DNA of 64,000 nt from NCBI GenBank assembly GCA_046347475.1, contig JAXMGD010000005.1, positions 406,023 through 470,022 of the forward strand, in the 5' to 3' direction. Below are positions 27,901 to 36,586 of the stretch, in pieces. The notes below the pieces were generated by a model. It searched no databases, had not been told where the DNA came from, and saw nothing but the letters and a program-made list of their open reading frames with translations. This DNA comes from CAMCXE01 sp046347475 (lineage in GTDB: Bacteria > Pseudomonadota > Gammaproteobacteria > Pseudomonadales > Cellvibrionaceae). A program made the translations under genes and the position numbers. Numbering within the stretch: the first letter of the stretch is position 1; the number at the start of each line of letters is the position of its first letter.

Positions 27901-29583
27901 ATGAAAAAGATGCAAAACTTTGATGTTTTTGGGGCAGTACTCTGGGGGGGCGCATTGGCTCTGGCCCTGGAAACCTCCGTGCACGCCCAGCCCCTCGCCC
28001 CGGATGCGGGACAGACTCTAAGAGAACTGCAGCGGCAGGCCCCGCCAACCCCACCCACCGGCGCCGCAACCTTGAGTGTTCCCGCCGATACCGCCAGCGC
28101 TGGGGATTCCAGCGTGCATTTTCCAGTGCGAGAGGTGCGAGTGCAGGGCAACCAACAACTCTCCAGCGATCTGATCGCCCCCTTGGTTGCCCCTTTGAAC
28201 GGCCGCGAAACCAGCCTGAGTGAACTGCGCCAGGCGGCGGCCCAGATTACCGCGCTGTATCGCTCCAAGGGTTTTGTTGTCTCGCGGGCCTTTGTGCCAG
28301 CACAACAGATCACCGATGGTGTGGTGTATATCACGGTACTGGAAGGGCGCCTGAGCGCTGCGAACATACAGAATCAAACCAAAAATAAAACCTCGGTCCT
28401 GCAACGGATCCTTGGAGCGCAAGCGCTCGAAGGAAAAGTTATTCGCTCTGCCGAACTAGACCGGGAACTCCTTCTGATCGCCGACTTGCCAGCGGTTGGC
28501 AACGTCTCCGGGGCATTAAAGCCAGGCCAAGAGATTGGCACGTCCGATCTTGTGATTACCGCCGCCCCTGGCAAAAGTTACAACGGTTCAGTCTCTGTCG
28601 ATAATTATGGCAACCGCTATACCGGACAAAACCGGCTCGGCGGCAATATCGACCTAAACAGCCCCTTTAATATTGGCGACCGCTTATCCATACGCGGCAC
28701 CCTAACCTACGAGGATTTGCAGTACGGCAGAATCGCCTACGATCTACCTGTCAACGGCGACGGCCTGCGCCTGGGGGCAGCTTATTCGTCCAGCCAGTAT
28801 GACCTTGGGCAGGAATTTAAAAACCTCGACGCAACCGGCACGGCTAAGACCAGTGGCCTCAATGCAACTTACCCGCTGGTGCGTGGCTTAAATGCCAATG
28901 TCTGGCTGCGCGGCGCCTATGATGCGCGCGAGCTGAGGGACGAGGTGCGGTTTACCGATGTGAGTACCAGTAAATCCATCAAAGCGGCCCTGTTAGATGC
29001 TTACGGTGATCTTGCGGACAGCGTCGGCGGCGGTGCCTATTCAACCTGGCGAGCGTCTGCCACCTTTGGTGATCTCGCCATCAATAACGCAGAAGCTCTC
29101 GCATTTGACCAGGCGGCACCGAAGGCCAACGGCAACTATCGCAAGCTGGAACTGGCCGCCACCCGCTTACAGGCGCTGGCCCCACACACCAGCCTGTACG
29201 GCTCGGCCAATGTGCAGTGGGCGGGCAAAAATCTCGATTCATCTGAAAAATTCTCCCTGGGCGGCGCCAATGGTGTACGGGCTTATCCGCAGGGTGAAGC
29301 CGTAGGCGATAGTGGCTGGTTGGCCAATATAGAAGTGCGCCAGGAGTTGACCGCTGGTATTCAGGGCGCGCTGTTCTATGATTACGGCCGAGTCACATAC
29401 AACAAGGAACCCTTTGCCCCGGATGACAACGATCGCTCGCTAAAAGGGTATGGCGCTTCGCTTAAGTTAAGTTATCGCGATATTTCGGCCAAAAGCACCA
29501 TCGCCTGGCGTGATGGAGAGGCCGCGACCAGCGCGCCCGACCGCAATCCACGTTTCTGGCTTGAGGTCAGCACCCTGTTCTGA
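27901..29583 (+). CDS. TpsB outer-membrane transporter (ShlB/FhaC/HecB family)
   Basis: Omp85-related pore that exports the TpsA protein encoded upstream. The 560-residue protein starts with a signal peptide (MKKMQNFDVFG to SVHA, cleavage before QP) and a proline-rich linker. POTRA domains span about 75-220 (VREVRVQGNQQLSSDLI and YRSKGFVVSRAFVPAQQITDGVVYI). The remainder is a 16-strand type barrel with the loop-6 motif VRAYPQGEA (VRGY-type) and a terminal Phe (EVSTLF). The frame is open from 27868, but that ATG abuts a strong hairpin and would spoil the signal peptide. A HlyC-like gene follows after 83 bases. Confidence 0.93.
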   Translation: MKKMQNFDVFGAVLWGGALALALETSVHAQPLAPDAGQTLRELQRQAPPTPPTGAATLSVPADTASAGDSSVHFPVREVRVQGNQQLSSDLIAPLVAPLNGRETSLSELRQAAAQITALYRSKGFVVSRAFVPAQQITDGVVYITVLEGRLSAANIQNQTKNKTSVLQRILGAQALEGKVIRSAELDRELLLIADLPAVGNVSGALKPGQEIGTSDLVITAAPGKSYNGSVSVDNYGNRYTGQNRLGGNIDLNSPFNIGDRLSIRGTLTYEDLQYGRIAYDLPVNGDGLRLGAAYSSSQYDLGQEFKNLDATGTAKTSGLNATYPLVRGLNANVWLRGAYDARELRDEVRFTDVSTSKSIKAALLDAYGDLADSVGGGAYSTWRASATFGDLAINNAEALAFDQAAPKANGNYRKLELAATRLQALAPHTSLYGSANVQWAGKNLDSSEKFSLGGANGVRAYPQGEAVGDSGWLANIEVRQELTAGIQGALFYDYGRVTYNKEPFAPDDNDRSLKGYGASLKLSYRDISAKSTIAWRDGEAATSAPDRNPRFWLEVSTLF

Positions 29584-29666
29584 TGGTTAAACCAACAAGA
29601 CAGTGCTGCAGATGACGGGGTTGATTGATCTGCGGCCATTTACACCAGACAACCTGACGGATAACC

Positions 29667-30146
29667 ATGGCTACTACAGTTACGTCTCCCAACCCGCCCA
29701 CTCGCGTCCGTCTTGAGGTGGGCCAGTTTAACGAACTCAACTTTGCGAGCGTGCTCAGCAGCGTGGCGCGGCACCCGCCGTTTGCGCACTTTTCCTTTGG
29801 TTTGATGACTGCGCGCTTGCGCGAGCAGCTTCAGCACGGCGCGAACGTATTGGCGATTGAAAACGGCCAGCTGATCGGCTATGCCGGGTGGATTCGGGTG
29901 AATCAGGCAGCGGCGGAATACTGGCAAAGTGGCGCAGGCGAAATACCCTTACCCGATTGGCAAAAGGGTGATGCCGCTATTGTCACCGTCACAGTGGTTG
30001 AGCACCGCAGTGTGCTGGTGCCACTGATGCACGGCATCTCCCATGTGTGCGCTGGCATGCCGGTATACCGCATGCGCTCCTTTCAGGACGGGCGGCCCGA
30101 TATGCGCAGGCCTCCCATCAGGGGGCGTCGCTATCAATTTTCATAA
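29667..30146 (+). CDS. HlyC-like toxin-activating lysine acyltransferase
   Basis: A 159-residue protein resembling the RTX-toxin acyltransferase family (HlyC, PF02794), which moves fatty acyl groups from acyl carrier protein to lysines of a secreted toxin. Shared landmarks in order are a His-containing segment (RHPPFAHFSF; His41 is the best match to HlyC His23), LIGYAGWIRV (HlyC has VAYCSWANL), DWQKGD (HlyC DWTSGD) and a basic RMRSFQDGRPDMRR tail. The aspartate that follows in HlyC (FIDWIAPFG) aligns here with Val/Thr, so the active site may differ. The neighbouring TpsA exoprotein is the obvious candidate substrate; there is no RTX toxin in the window. It lies 83 bases after tpsB and 43 before the P450 gene. 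The family call is by eye and moderate. Confidence 0.7.
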   Translation: MATTVTSPNPPTRVRLEVGQFNELNFASVLSSVARHPPFAHFSFGLMTARLREQLQHGANVLAIENGQLIGYAGWIRVNQAAAEYWQSGAGEIPLPDWQKGDAAIVTVTVVEHRSVLVPLMHGISHVCAGMPVYRMRSFQDGRPDMRRPPIRGRRYQFS

Positions 30147-30189
30147 CGAACAGCTGTGTAGGCGCCCGTCAACGCCCGCATCAACATCC

Positions 30190-31398
30190 ATGACAGACAT
30201 TACGGCCACGCCAGCCCCTGCATTAACGAGTCTGCAGCGGGCCACAGCCTTTCTCGACGGCATCTTGGCTGGGCTCTATACCCACAGCAGCGGCGCACCG
30301 GCACCTCTGTCCCAGCCCATCATCAGCGATCCTAAAATCGCCCGTCACATTCTCGCCCGCACAGATTATTTCGTTAAAAACTATGCTTTTCTCGAAGACG
30401 TGGGCTGCGGGCGTTTCTCCAGTAATGGCGATGATTGGCGGCAACGGGCCGCGCTGACTGAGTCCTGGTATCGCAGGGTTCACAGCAAGATCCAGCCATC
30501 AAAGGTTCGAGACATTTACGCACGGCATTTAGATACCAAGAGCCCACTCACGGCAAACGACTTGTTTCATCGCTTTGTACTGGCGGCCGTAGAAGTATTT
30601 TCCTGCGCGCTTGATTTACCCGTTGCGCTGCCCTGGCCAGTGGAGCTGATTGACCGGCTGCGGGCCATGTTGAAGTTGCGCCAGTGGGTGGCCTGGGTTG
30701 GGTGCAGCAGCGAGGAACTGCAATCAATTCAACACGAATTAGCTGTGCTGCGTGAGCAGGTGCGCCGCCTGTGGCAAGAGGACCCAACAGCCCAGGCCTT
30801 TATTAACGCCCTGCAGGCCAAAGGCGTTGGCTTAATGGGTTTTGACGCTGCAGCCGAATTGCTGCAAAACCTACTGGCGTCCAGTGAAACAACCGCCAGC
30901 ACCCTGTTATGGGCCGCAGAAGCCTTAAGCCAACAACCAACACTGCAACACCAATTAGCCCAAGACCAATTAGTGCAAGACCCGCACAATCTCGACCGCT
31001 TTATCGCCGAAGTGCTGCGCATGTTCCCCCCCGTGCCCTGCCTGACCCGCCTATGCACCACGACCCACAGCACCGATGATGGCCAGATTTGGCAGGCGGG
31101 CAGCGTATTGACTCTATCCATAGTCGGCATCCACCGCCATCCCGATTATTGGCAGCGGCCAGCTGAATTCGATTTAACCCGCCCCGAATACAACCCAGGT
31201 GTAACGCCTTTTGCCTACATGCCATTTTCACGGGGCGAGCGAGTCTGCGCAGGCATGCGCCTGGCAAAACTCGAATTGCGCATTGCATTGGAAGTGCTAC
31301 TGGAGCGGCGAATCTGCCGTCCCGGCCCAAGGCCGACAGGTTTCAAATACGGCTTATCATCAGTGCCAGACACGTCTTTAAGCGCGGATGTGCGTTAA
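30190..31398 (+). CDS. Cytochrome P450
   Basis: A soluble 402-residue P450 haem monooxygenase with all core signatures: I-helix ASSETT (230-235), ExxR as EVLR (274-277) followed by FPPVP, a PERF-like RPEY, and the haem loop FSRGERVCAG with ligand Cys353. The frame stays open to 30043 inside the acyltransferase gene, but the first 49 codons lack P450 character; the ATG at 30190 fits. It is on the same strand 43 bases after the acyltransferase, so it probably belongs to the tpsA operon. No dedicated reductase is adjacent. Substrate is unknown: hydroxylation of the acyl chain or of an acyl donor would explain the context, but this is speculation. Confidence 0.93.
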   Translation: MTDITATPAPALTSLQRATAFLDGILAGLYTHSSGAPAPLSQPIISDPKIARHILARTDYFVKNYAFLEDVGCGRFSSNGDDWRQRAALTESWYRRVHSKIQPSKVRDIYARHLDTKSPLTANDLFHRFVLAAVEVFSCALDLPVALPWPVELIDRLRAMLKLRQWVAWVGCSSEELQSIQHELAVLREQVRRLWQEDPTAQAFINALQAKGVGLMGFDAAAELLQNLLASSETTASTLLWAAEALSQQPTLQHQLAQDQLVQDPHNLDRFIAEVLRMFPPVPCLTRLCTTTHSTDDGQIWQAGSVLTLSIVGIHRHPDYWQRPAEFDLTRPEYNPGVTPFAYMPFSRGERVCAGMRLAKLELRIALEVLLERRICRPGPRPTGFKYGLSSVPDTSLSADVR

Positions 31399-31510
31399 GG
31401 ATTGTTTTTTCAAGTGCTGCAGTGTTCTACCGGTATAGTCGAGACGAGCCGTTTACAGTGAACAGCTCATCCCATTGCCTGTTTCAGCAGAGCGATGGCC
31501 CAATCAGCGG

Positions 31511-31550
31511 GGCGACAACACAAATGATCAAGACGATCCAGTGTGTCGCC
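31511..31550. other. Hairpin between convergent P450 and manD genes
   Basis: GGCGACAACAC (31511-31521) pairs with GTGTGTCGCC (31541-31550) with one bulged A around a 19-base loop. It lies in the 192-base gap between two convergent genes and may serve as a 3' end structure. There is no T run on either side, so I do not call it an intrinsic terminator. Confidence 0.35.
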
Positions 31551-31590
31551 GGGTAAATAAATGCGCCGATACATTCACCGCCTAAAATAA

Positions 31591-32799
31591 TTACCAATCC
31601 CAAAGAGTGCCATCTTCTAAACGGTTAACCGGCAAACAGGCCCGTTTATAAGGGTATTTCGCCGCTTCAGCTTCATTAATATCTACGCCGTGGCCGGGCA
31701 ATTCACCGGGGGTAAAAAAGCCATTATTAAATTCATAGGCGCGGGTAAATACGGATTCCATTTGCTCGCTGTGGGCCATATGTTCTTGAATACCAAAATT
31801 CGGTACCCAATAATCAAAATGCAGCGCAGCGCCCATGCAGACGGGTGATAAATCAGTAGCGCCGTGGCAGCCGGTGCGCACATGAAATAATGCGGCAAAA
31901 TCAGCGATCCGCCGTAAATGGGTGATGCCGCCCGCGTGTACAACCGTTGAGCGAATATAATCAATCCACTGGTTTTGAATAAGCTCACGGCAGTCGTGAA
32001 TACTATTAAAAATTTCCCCCACCGCCAGCGGTGTAGTGGTGTGCTCGCGAATTAATTTAAATGCGGCTTGGTTTTCAGCCGGTACCGCATCTTCCAACCA
32101 AAATAAATGATAGGGTTCCAATTCTTTGCCCAAACGCGCCGCCTCAATGGGAGTAAGGCGGTGATGCACATCGTGTAAAAGATGAATATCATTGCCAAAT
32201 TCCTTACGCACAGCGGCAAATACTTCCGGAATATAATCTAAATATTTACGGGTAGACCACACCTCTTCAGAGGGTAAATCCGCATCGGCCGGTTCATAAT
32301 TGCTGGCGCCTTTGGCAACGCCGTAGGTTTTATTAATACCGGGAATACCACACTGCACGCGAATGGCTTGGTAGCCTTTGGTTTTGGCTTTTTCAACGGC
32401 GAGTAGTGTGTCTTCTAAATTTTTGCCGTTCGCGTGGGTGTACACCATTATATGATCGCGGCTGCGCCCGCCGAGTAATTGATAGAGCGGCATATTGGCC
32501 GCTTTGGCCTTTATATCCCACAGGGCGGTATCAATGGCCGCCAGCGCCGTCATGCCAATGGCCCCGCGCCGCCAGTACACACCCTTGTAAAAATACTGCC
32601 AAATATCTTCAATGCGTGTGGCGTCGCGGCCGATTAATTGCGGAATTAAATAATCTTCCAAGCAGCTCACCACGGCTTTTTCGCGCCCATTTAAGGTGGC
32701 GTCGCCAATCCCGTATAACCCTTGGTCAGTAATAATTTTAAGTGTGACGAAATTGCGGCCGGGGCAGGTGACAATGACTTTGGCAGAGATTATTTTCAT
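31591..32799 (-). CDS. manD: D-mannonate dehydratase (enolase superfamily)
   Basis: Dehydrates D-mannonate to 2-keto-3-deoxygluconate. The 402 residues match the ManD/RspA group: N-terminal MKIISAKVIVTCPGRNFVTLKI, RRGAIGMTALAAIDTALWDI, the DVHHRLTP motif with Asp and His, metal ligands in FWLEDAVPAENQ and LAVGEIFNS, and the catalytic-region HVRTGCHGATDLSPV. It completes the route from glucuronate through uxaC, uxuB and kdgK encoded at 14885-19141. It stands alone here, separated from them by the 12-kb exoprotein locus. Some relatives have low activity on several acid sugars, so substrate is inferred from context. Confidence 0.9.
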   Translation of the reverse strand: MKIISAKVIVTCPGRNFVTLKIITDQGLYGIGDATLNGREKAVVSCLEDYLIPQLIGRDATRIEDIWQYFYKGVYWRRGAIGMTALAAIDTALWDIKAKAANMPLYQLLGGRSRDHIMVYTHANGKNLEDTLLAVEKAKTKGYQAIRVQCGIPGINKTYGVAKGASNYEPADADLPSEEVWSTRKYLDYIPEVFAAVRKEFGNDIHLLHDVHHRLTPIEAARLGKELEPYHLFWLEDAVPAENQAAFKLIREHTTTPLAVGEIFNSIHDCRELIQNQWIDYIRSTVVHAGGITHLRRIADFAALFHVRTGCHGATDLSPVCMGAALHFDYWVPNFGIQEHMAHSEQMESVFTRAYEFNNGFFTPGELPGHGVDINEAEAAKYPYKRACLPVNRLEDGTLWDW

Positions 32800-32951
32800 G
32801 ATGGGTCCGAAGGAGTGGGGTGAGCAAAAAATGTTGCGGGAAATTAGCTGATTTAAACGCTTTTTGCCAGGTGAAATTTTTTGTGGGGCGATACATGAAT
32901 GGTCTTACCAATTGAGTGGCATTATTAATCCGACTGACATTCAGCGCCGGG

Positions 32952-34205
32952 TTAACAAAGCCCCTCAAGCTGAATAACCCCGCTAAGCCACTGACGATCC
33001 CGTCCGCTTACTCCGCAGCTGTCAAATACACCTTGCCATTGGGTACATTCCTCTTGCAGTTGGGCAAGTATTAATTGGGCTTGCCCAGCTGTGAGGGCAA
33101 ATTCAGCCGCTAACGACAATGCATTGGAAAGGCTGCGCAGCCGCCCTTGAGTGCCAATGGCCATGGCGTGGTGGCGTGCCGGTAGGGCGCTGGGGCGCAG
33201 GCCAAAACAGGGGGCAAGGCGCCACTGGCGTGTATTCAGTTGGTATACCAGGCCAAATTTATGCAGATAATCCTGCGTGTTATTCAGGATTAGATTGGCT
33301 AATAAGCGGCGAAACAGCTCATGTAAATCCGCTTTGGCCTGGCTGGAATATTTGCGCACACAGCGGGCGAGGGCGATATAACTGCCGGGGTCCCGCCGCG
33401 CATCCAATTCTTGCGCGCTCGCGCAGGGATGGCCCAGTAAAACATCGGCGCCAACAAAATACACGGGATTATTAGCCAACTGATCAAAGCGCTCAATTAA
33501 ATACAGCCAACCGCACCCATCGGTAGGAATTAAATGCCGCGGCGGCACATTTAATCCGGCTTGGTGCAACAGCTCTAAACAGGCGTATTCAAGTTGTGGC
33601 CAATTAATCGATTCATGTTTTAACTGCCATTTAGCCAACCAAAGTTTATCACTGCCTTGTACAGTTAATTTAGGCCGCTCACCCTGCCAGCATCCACCCG
33701 CCATAAACTCCACAAACCGCCCTAAAGGATAATCGTACCCCTGTTGCTCGCGGGCTTTTTCGCACACCTGTTCTAACTCTTCCCAGGCGGGCAGCCTTAA
33801 TTCATCCAGAGGTTGTTGTCCGCTACTTAAGCGGATGGGATTAAGCCCACCGGGTAATAATTTAAATTGTGCATAGGGCGTTTGGGCGGGCGCAGTCGAT
33901 AATTTGCTTTTGAGTAATTGAGCGGCCCACCCGGTGGGAATTAATTGCGCAAATAAAGGCAATAATGGGCTCGGCGCTTTGGGGTAATAAATAGCGGGGG
34001 CAAGGGGTAAATGCACCGGGTCCAGACTATAGGCCCATTCGGCCTGAAGCCAGCTTTGGTGGTATCGAAAAGTGCAGCCGCCCGGTTGAAATTCCAATTC
34101 CCCAGCCGCCGCCCAATGGGTGGCATTGGGTTTAATTCCGGCTGAGCTGGGTGCTTTAATTCCAGCCGAGCTGGGCGCTGGGGCCCAAACGGTAAACCTA
34201 GGCAC
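32952..34205 (-). CDS. HipA-like protein with substituted kinase residues
   Basis: A 417-residue HipA-family protein, the toxin half of a HipBA-type module. HipA normally phosphorylates glutamyl-tRNA synthetase. Family features kept are the N-terminal domain, GERPKLTV, the ATP-site lysine in LWLAKW (Lys192) and LIERFD (239-241). The catalytic loop, usually N-x-D-D-H-x-x-N, reads N309-T-Q-D-Y-L-H-K316, so the first Asp and the final Asn are replaced by Gln and Lys. The metal-binding Asp of the PAYD motif is Gly335 in LAPCFGL. This predicts a pseudokinase. A short repeat of PSSAGIK lies near the N terminus. It overlaps the upstream regulator gene by eight bases. Confidence 0.8.
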   Translation of the reverse strand: MPRFTVWAPAPSSAGIKAPSSAGIKPNATHWAAAGELEFQPGGCTFRYHQSWLQAEWAYSLDPVHLPLAPAIYYPKAPSPLLPLFAQLIPTGWAAQLLKSKLSTAPAQTPYAQFKLLPGGLNPIRLSSGQQPLDELRLPAWEELEQVCEKAREQQGYDYPLGRFVEFMAGGCWQGERPKLTVQGSDKLWLAKWQLKHESINWPQLEYACLELLHQAGLNVPPRHLIPTDGCGWLYLIERFDQLANNPVYFVGADVLLGHPCASAQELDARRDPGSYIALARCVRKYSSQAKADLHELFRRLLANLILNNTQDYLHKFGLVYQLNTRQWRLAPCFGLRPSALPARHHAMAIGTQGRLRSLSNALSLAAEFALTAGQAQLILAQLQEECTQWQGVFDSCGVSGRDRQWLSGVIQLEGLC

Positions 34206-34578
34206 GGGTTTTAACCTTTTTATTCTGTGCCCTTAAACGCCGGCCTTCTTCATCTAAATGGGGGGCGGCAATATGGCGCACGGGTTCAGCCAAACCAAAT
34301 AATTCCAACACGCGCAAATAAAGGCCTATTTGCACTTGCGGTGCGCCTTTTTCAATTTGCGCATAGGTCAAGCGCGACATAAGCGCCCGCTGGGCCACCT
34401 CCGCCTGAGACCATTTGCGCGCTTTACGGGCATCTTTAATATTCAAACCCAGGCAGCTTAGGTAGCTAGCGGTTTGCTCTGATAGGCTAAGGTGTTGGTT
34501 CATATGTATGCCAAAATGGGCTTTGAGCTGATTTTTGCTCACCATAGCATACATCTGTGCATTTGAGGCATCCGCCAT
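34198..34578 (-). CDS. XRE-family regulator, HipB-like antitoxin
   Basis: A 126-residue protein with a helix-turn-helix domain at about 45-105 (LGLNIKDARKARKWSQAEVAQRALMSRLTYAQIEKGAP), followed by a basic tail. By analogy with HipB it should bind its own promoter and the downstream HipA-like protein. The start is uncertain: ATGs at 34578, 34545 and 34503 all keep the domain intact and none has a good Shine-Dalgarno. Its 3' end overlaps the HipA-like gene, as usual for such pairs. Confidence 0.85.
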   Translation of the reverse strand: MADASNAQMYAMVSKNQLKAHFGIHMNQHLSLSEQTASYLSCLGLNIKDARKARKWSQAEVAQRALMSRLTYAQIEKGAPQVQIGLYLRVLELFGLAEPVRHIAAPHLDEEGRRLRAQNKKVKTRA

Positions 34579-34656
34579 AGGTCAAACAGCCTGCTCAGTT
34601 GCCGCAATGTATTTAAAGCGTTGAGCTGGGGGCATTTTAAAGGGGGGGTGAAAGAG

Positions 34657-34813
34657 CAATGTCATTAAGTTAAGGATTTTCTGAATAGAAAATTCCCGTA
34701 GGGGCGCCCCTTGTGGGCGCCCAAACCTCTGCGGGTACTGATATTTTTTTGAGGGCCCAAATTGGGCGACCACAAGGGTCGCCCCTACAAATTGCCTTAA
34801 CTTAATGACATTG
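34657..34813. mobile_element. MITE-like element, type 1, with target duplication
   Basis: A 157-bp non-coding element. Its ends are perfect 19-bp inverted repeats, CAATGTCATTAAGTTAAGG and its complement. It is flanked by an exact 10-bp direct repeat GGTGAAAGAG (34647-34656 and 34814-34823), the mark of transposition. The interior carries two opposed GTAGGGGC palindromes (about 34697-34722 and 34764-34788). It encodes no protein, so a transposase elsewhere must have moved it. A 10-bp duplication would suit an IS4-type enzyme. Confidence 0.92.
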
Positions 34814-34823
34814 GGTGAAAGAG

Positions 34824-35388
34824 GGTAGCCCAAAAGGCTGGCTGTGCGCCGGGGAAACTCTTATTGGGCAGCATGCCAGCGCGATCCGCGCCAATAATCT
34901 TAAAATGGGAATTAATTAGTGATTAATGTTTTGTCGGTTTCTAGCGGCGCGGTGCCGGTTAAAATCGATTTTAAAATAGCGGTTTTAACCAGAGATTCCT
35001 GGTATTCCCCCTCGGTGGAGGAGTTGGCCACCCCCTACGAATATATTTTTGAATTTAATAAATAAAGTGCCTGTAGCAATGCTCGTGTGGGTGTTGCCCT
35101 TACAGCTTCAAAAAACCAATACAACCGCAATAAATATGGCGCTGATGGGAGCTCTAGTTACCGGTTAATTTCCACAGCGCGTTTTTGAGGTGGACAGGCA
35201 AAGCCATCAATAGTGAACTGCCAGTGGCTAACCTCGTCGGTAAATTCCCACGCACTCGGCTCATTTCACGATGCACTTTTGCACAGGCCTGTGCCGGTTT
35301 AATAGCAATTATGAGGCGGGTGCCTGGCTGTAGTGCCAAGTCTTGGTTAGTATTACCAAACCCCTGTGATGATATTTAGGAGTCGTGT
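34824..35388. other. 565-base gene-free region
   Basis: Lies between the MITE-like element and the Rieske gene. I see no credible gene; short open frames at 35154-35379 show no protein character. A GGAG ribosome-binding site for the Rieske gene sits at its right end. Part of it (around 35067-35102) weakly resembles the GTAGGGGC palindrome family and may be a decayed copy. Confidence 0.35.
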
Positions 35389-35697
35389 ATGTTTGTGCCT
35401 TTAGCTAAATTAATCGATTTACATGATGGTTTTCGCCAAGCGCACAGCCTCGCGGGTAAATCCTATCTATTGGTGCAAACAGCAGGGCAGGTGTTTTTAG
35501 TGGAGAATCGCTGCCCCCACATGGATGCCCCTCTAGCAAATGGGGCTATAGAACAGGGTACAATTCGCTGCAAAGCCCACGGTATTGCCTTTGATTTAGC
35601 CAGCGGCAAAGCCCAAGGGCCGCTGGCCGGTAGCCTAGATTGCTTAGAGCGGCTGGAACTTGTCTACGACGGTGACCGCATCGGCGTTGAACTTTAA
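35389..35697 (+). CDS. Rieske [2Fe-2S] ferredoxin-like protein
   Basis: A 102-residue protein made of one Rieske domain. The cluster ligands are in CPHMDAPL (C-x-H) and CKAHGIAF (C-x2-H), spaced as in small Rieske ferredoxins of the NirD/BphF type. It lacks a signal peptide, so it is cytoplasmic. It has GGAG at good spacing before the ATG. The partner oxidase or reductase is not evident among its neighbours; the next gene encodes an unrelated exported protein 18 bases on. It might feed electrons to the P450 at 30190, but nothing in the layout shows this. Confidence 0.88.
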   Translation: MFVPLAKLIDLHDGFRQAHSLAGKSYLLVQTAGQVFLVENRCPHMDAPLANGAIEQGTIRCKAHGIAFDLASGKAQGPLAGSLDCLERLELVYDGDRIGVEL

Positions 35698-35715
35698 AAT
35701 ATAACGAGAATTTTT

Positions 35716-36309
35716 ATGGCTCTGTTTGTACGTCTTTTGGCAGCCTCTTTGGTGTGTGTATCCGGCTCGGCATTGGCGAGCGTGGCCTGTTTTCAACCCA
35801 GCCCCCGCTTTGCCGCCCAAGGCGATGCCTACTGGCAGATTAGTCCCCTGGTGAATGGTCCCATGGCCGGTAAACAGGCTTTTTTTAAACAGCTTGAACC
35901 CTTGGCCGGGCGCATTAATGGCGCATTGCGACGTGAAGACTGTAGCGGAGCTGAAAACCAACCCCAGGTAAAATCCGTCAACGCCAGTGTAAAAGGTACT
36001 CTAGTGGTTGAACAAGACGGCGTTAAACTGCAATTATCTGTAACCGATCTTAAAGATAAAACCATTAAAGAAGAGCGCTTGGAATTTTTAGGCCGCTCGC
36101 CCACCGTTGCCTTTAATACAGGTGCGCAGGGTGAATTTACCCTGGTGCAAAAATTACGCGCCAATGCAAAACCCGGCGATAAAATCTCATTGTTGCGCGA
36201 GGCGGAATATAGCCTTCTAATCGATAAAAAACACCTCAGAATTCGCGCGGTGCATTTTGCCAACGGCCTGACCTACGCAGAAGAGATTTGGGATATCACC
36301 CCGCGCTAG
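35716..36309 (+). CDS. Exported protein of unknown function
   Basis: I do not recognise the family. The 197-residue protein has a clear signal peptide (MALFVRLLAASLVCVSGSALA, cleaved around residue 21). The mature part looks beta-rich, with two cysteines (in VACF and EDCSG) that could form a disulphide. It is probably periplasmic or outer-membrane associated. It starts 18 bases after the Rieske gene on the same strand, so the two may be cotranscribed. Confidence 0.75.
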   Translation: MALFVRLLAASLVCVSGSALASVACFQPSPRFAAQGDAYWQISPLVNGPMAGKQAFFKQLEPLAGRINGALRREDCSGAENQPQVKSVNASVKGTLVVEQDGVKLQLSVTDLKDKTIKEERLEFLGRSPTVAFNTGAQGEFTLVQKLRANAKPGDKISLLREAEYSLLIDKKHLRIRAVHFANGLTYAEEIWDITPR

Positions 36310-36586
36310 CCGCCTGTTGAAATAGCTAGCAAGATAGCATTTCAATAAGCGGCTAGAGTTGCACACCTTTTTATTTTTAATTCCATTTAAAACAGCCGTT
36401 TTACCTGGGTACGTTTGTCAATCCGGTGGATTTTTTTTGTTTGCAAAACAGCGATGCCCCATCAGCCCCATCAATGTATTAGTATTCTCAGCCGTTAAGC
36501 TGCGTCACAATAAATAATATAGCTTTATTGTGGCTCAGGCTTAATGGCCTCCAATTTTTATTCATTGTTTATCGTTAAGGTTAGTT

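Noticed and set aside
35389..35697. Rieske protein as the redox partner of the P450
   Set aside because: It is 4 kb away, beyond genes on the other strand, and Rieske ferredoxins are not the usual donors; no sequence evidence links them.
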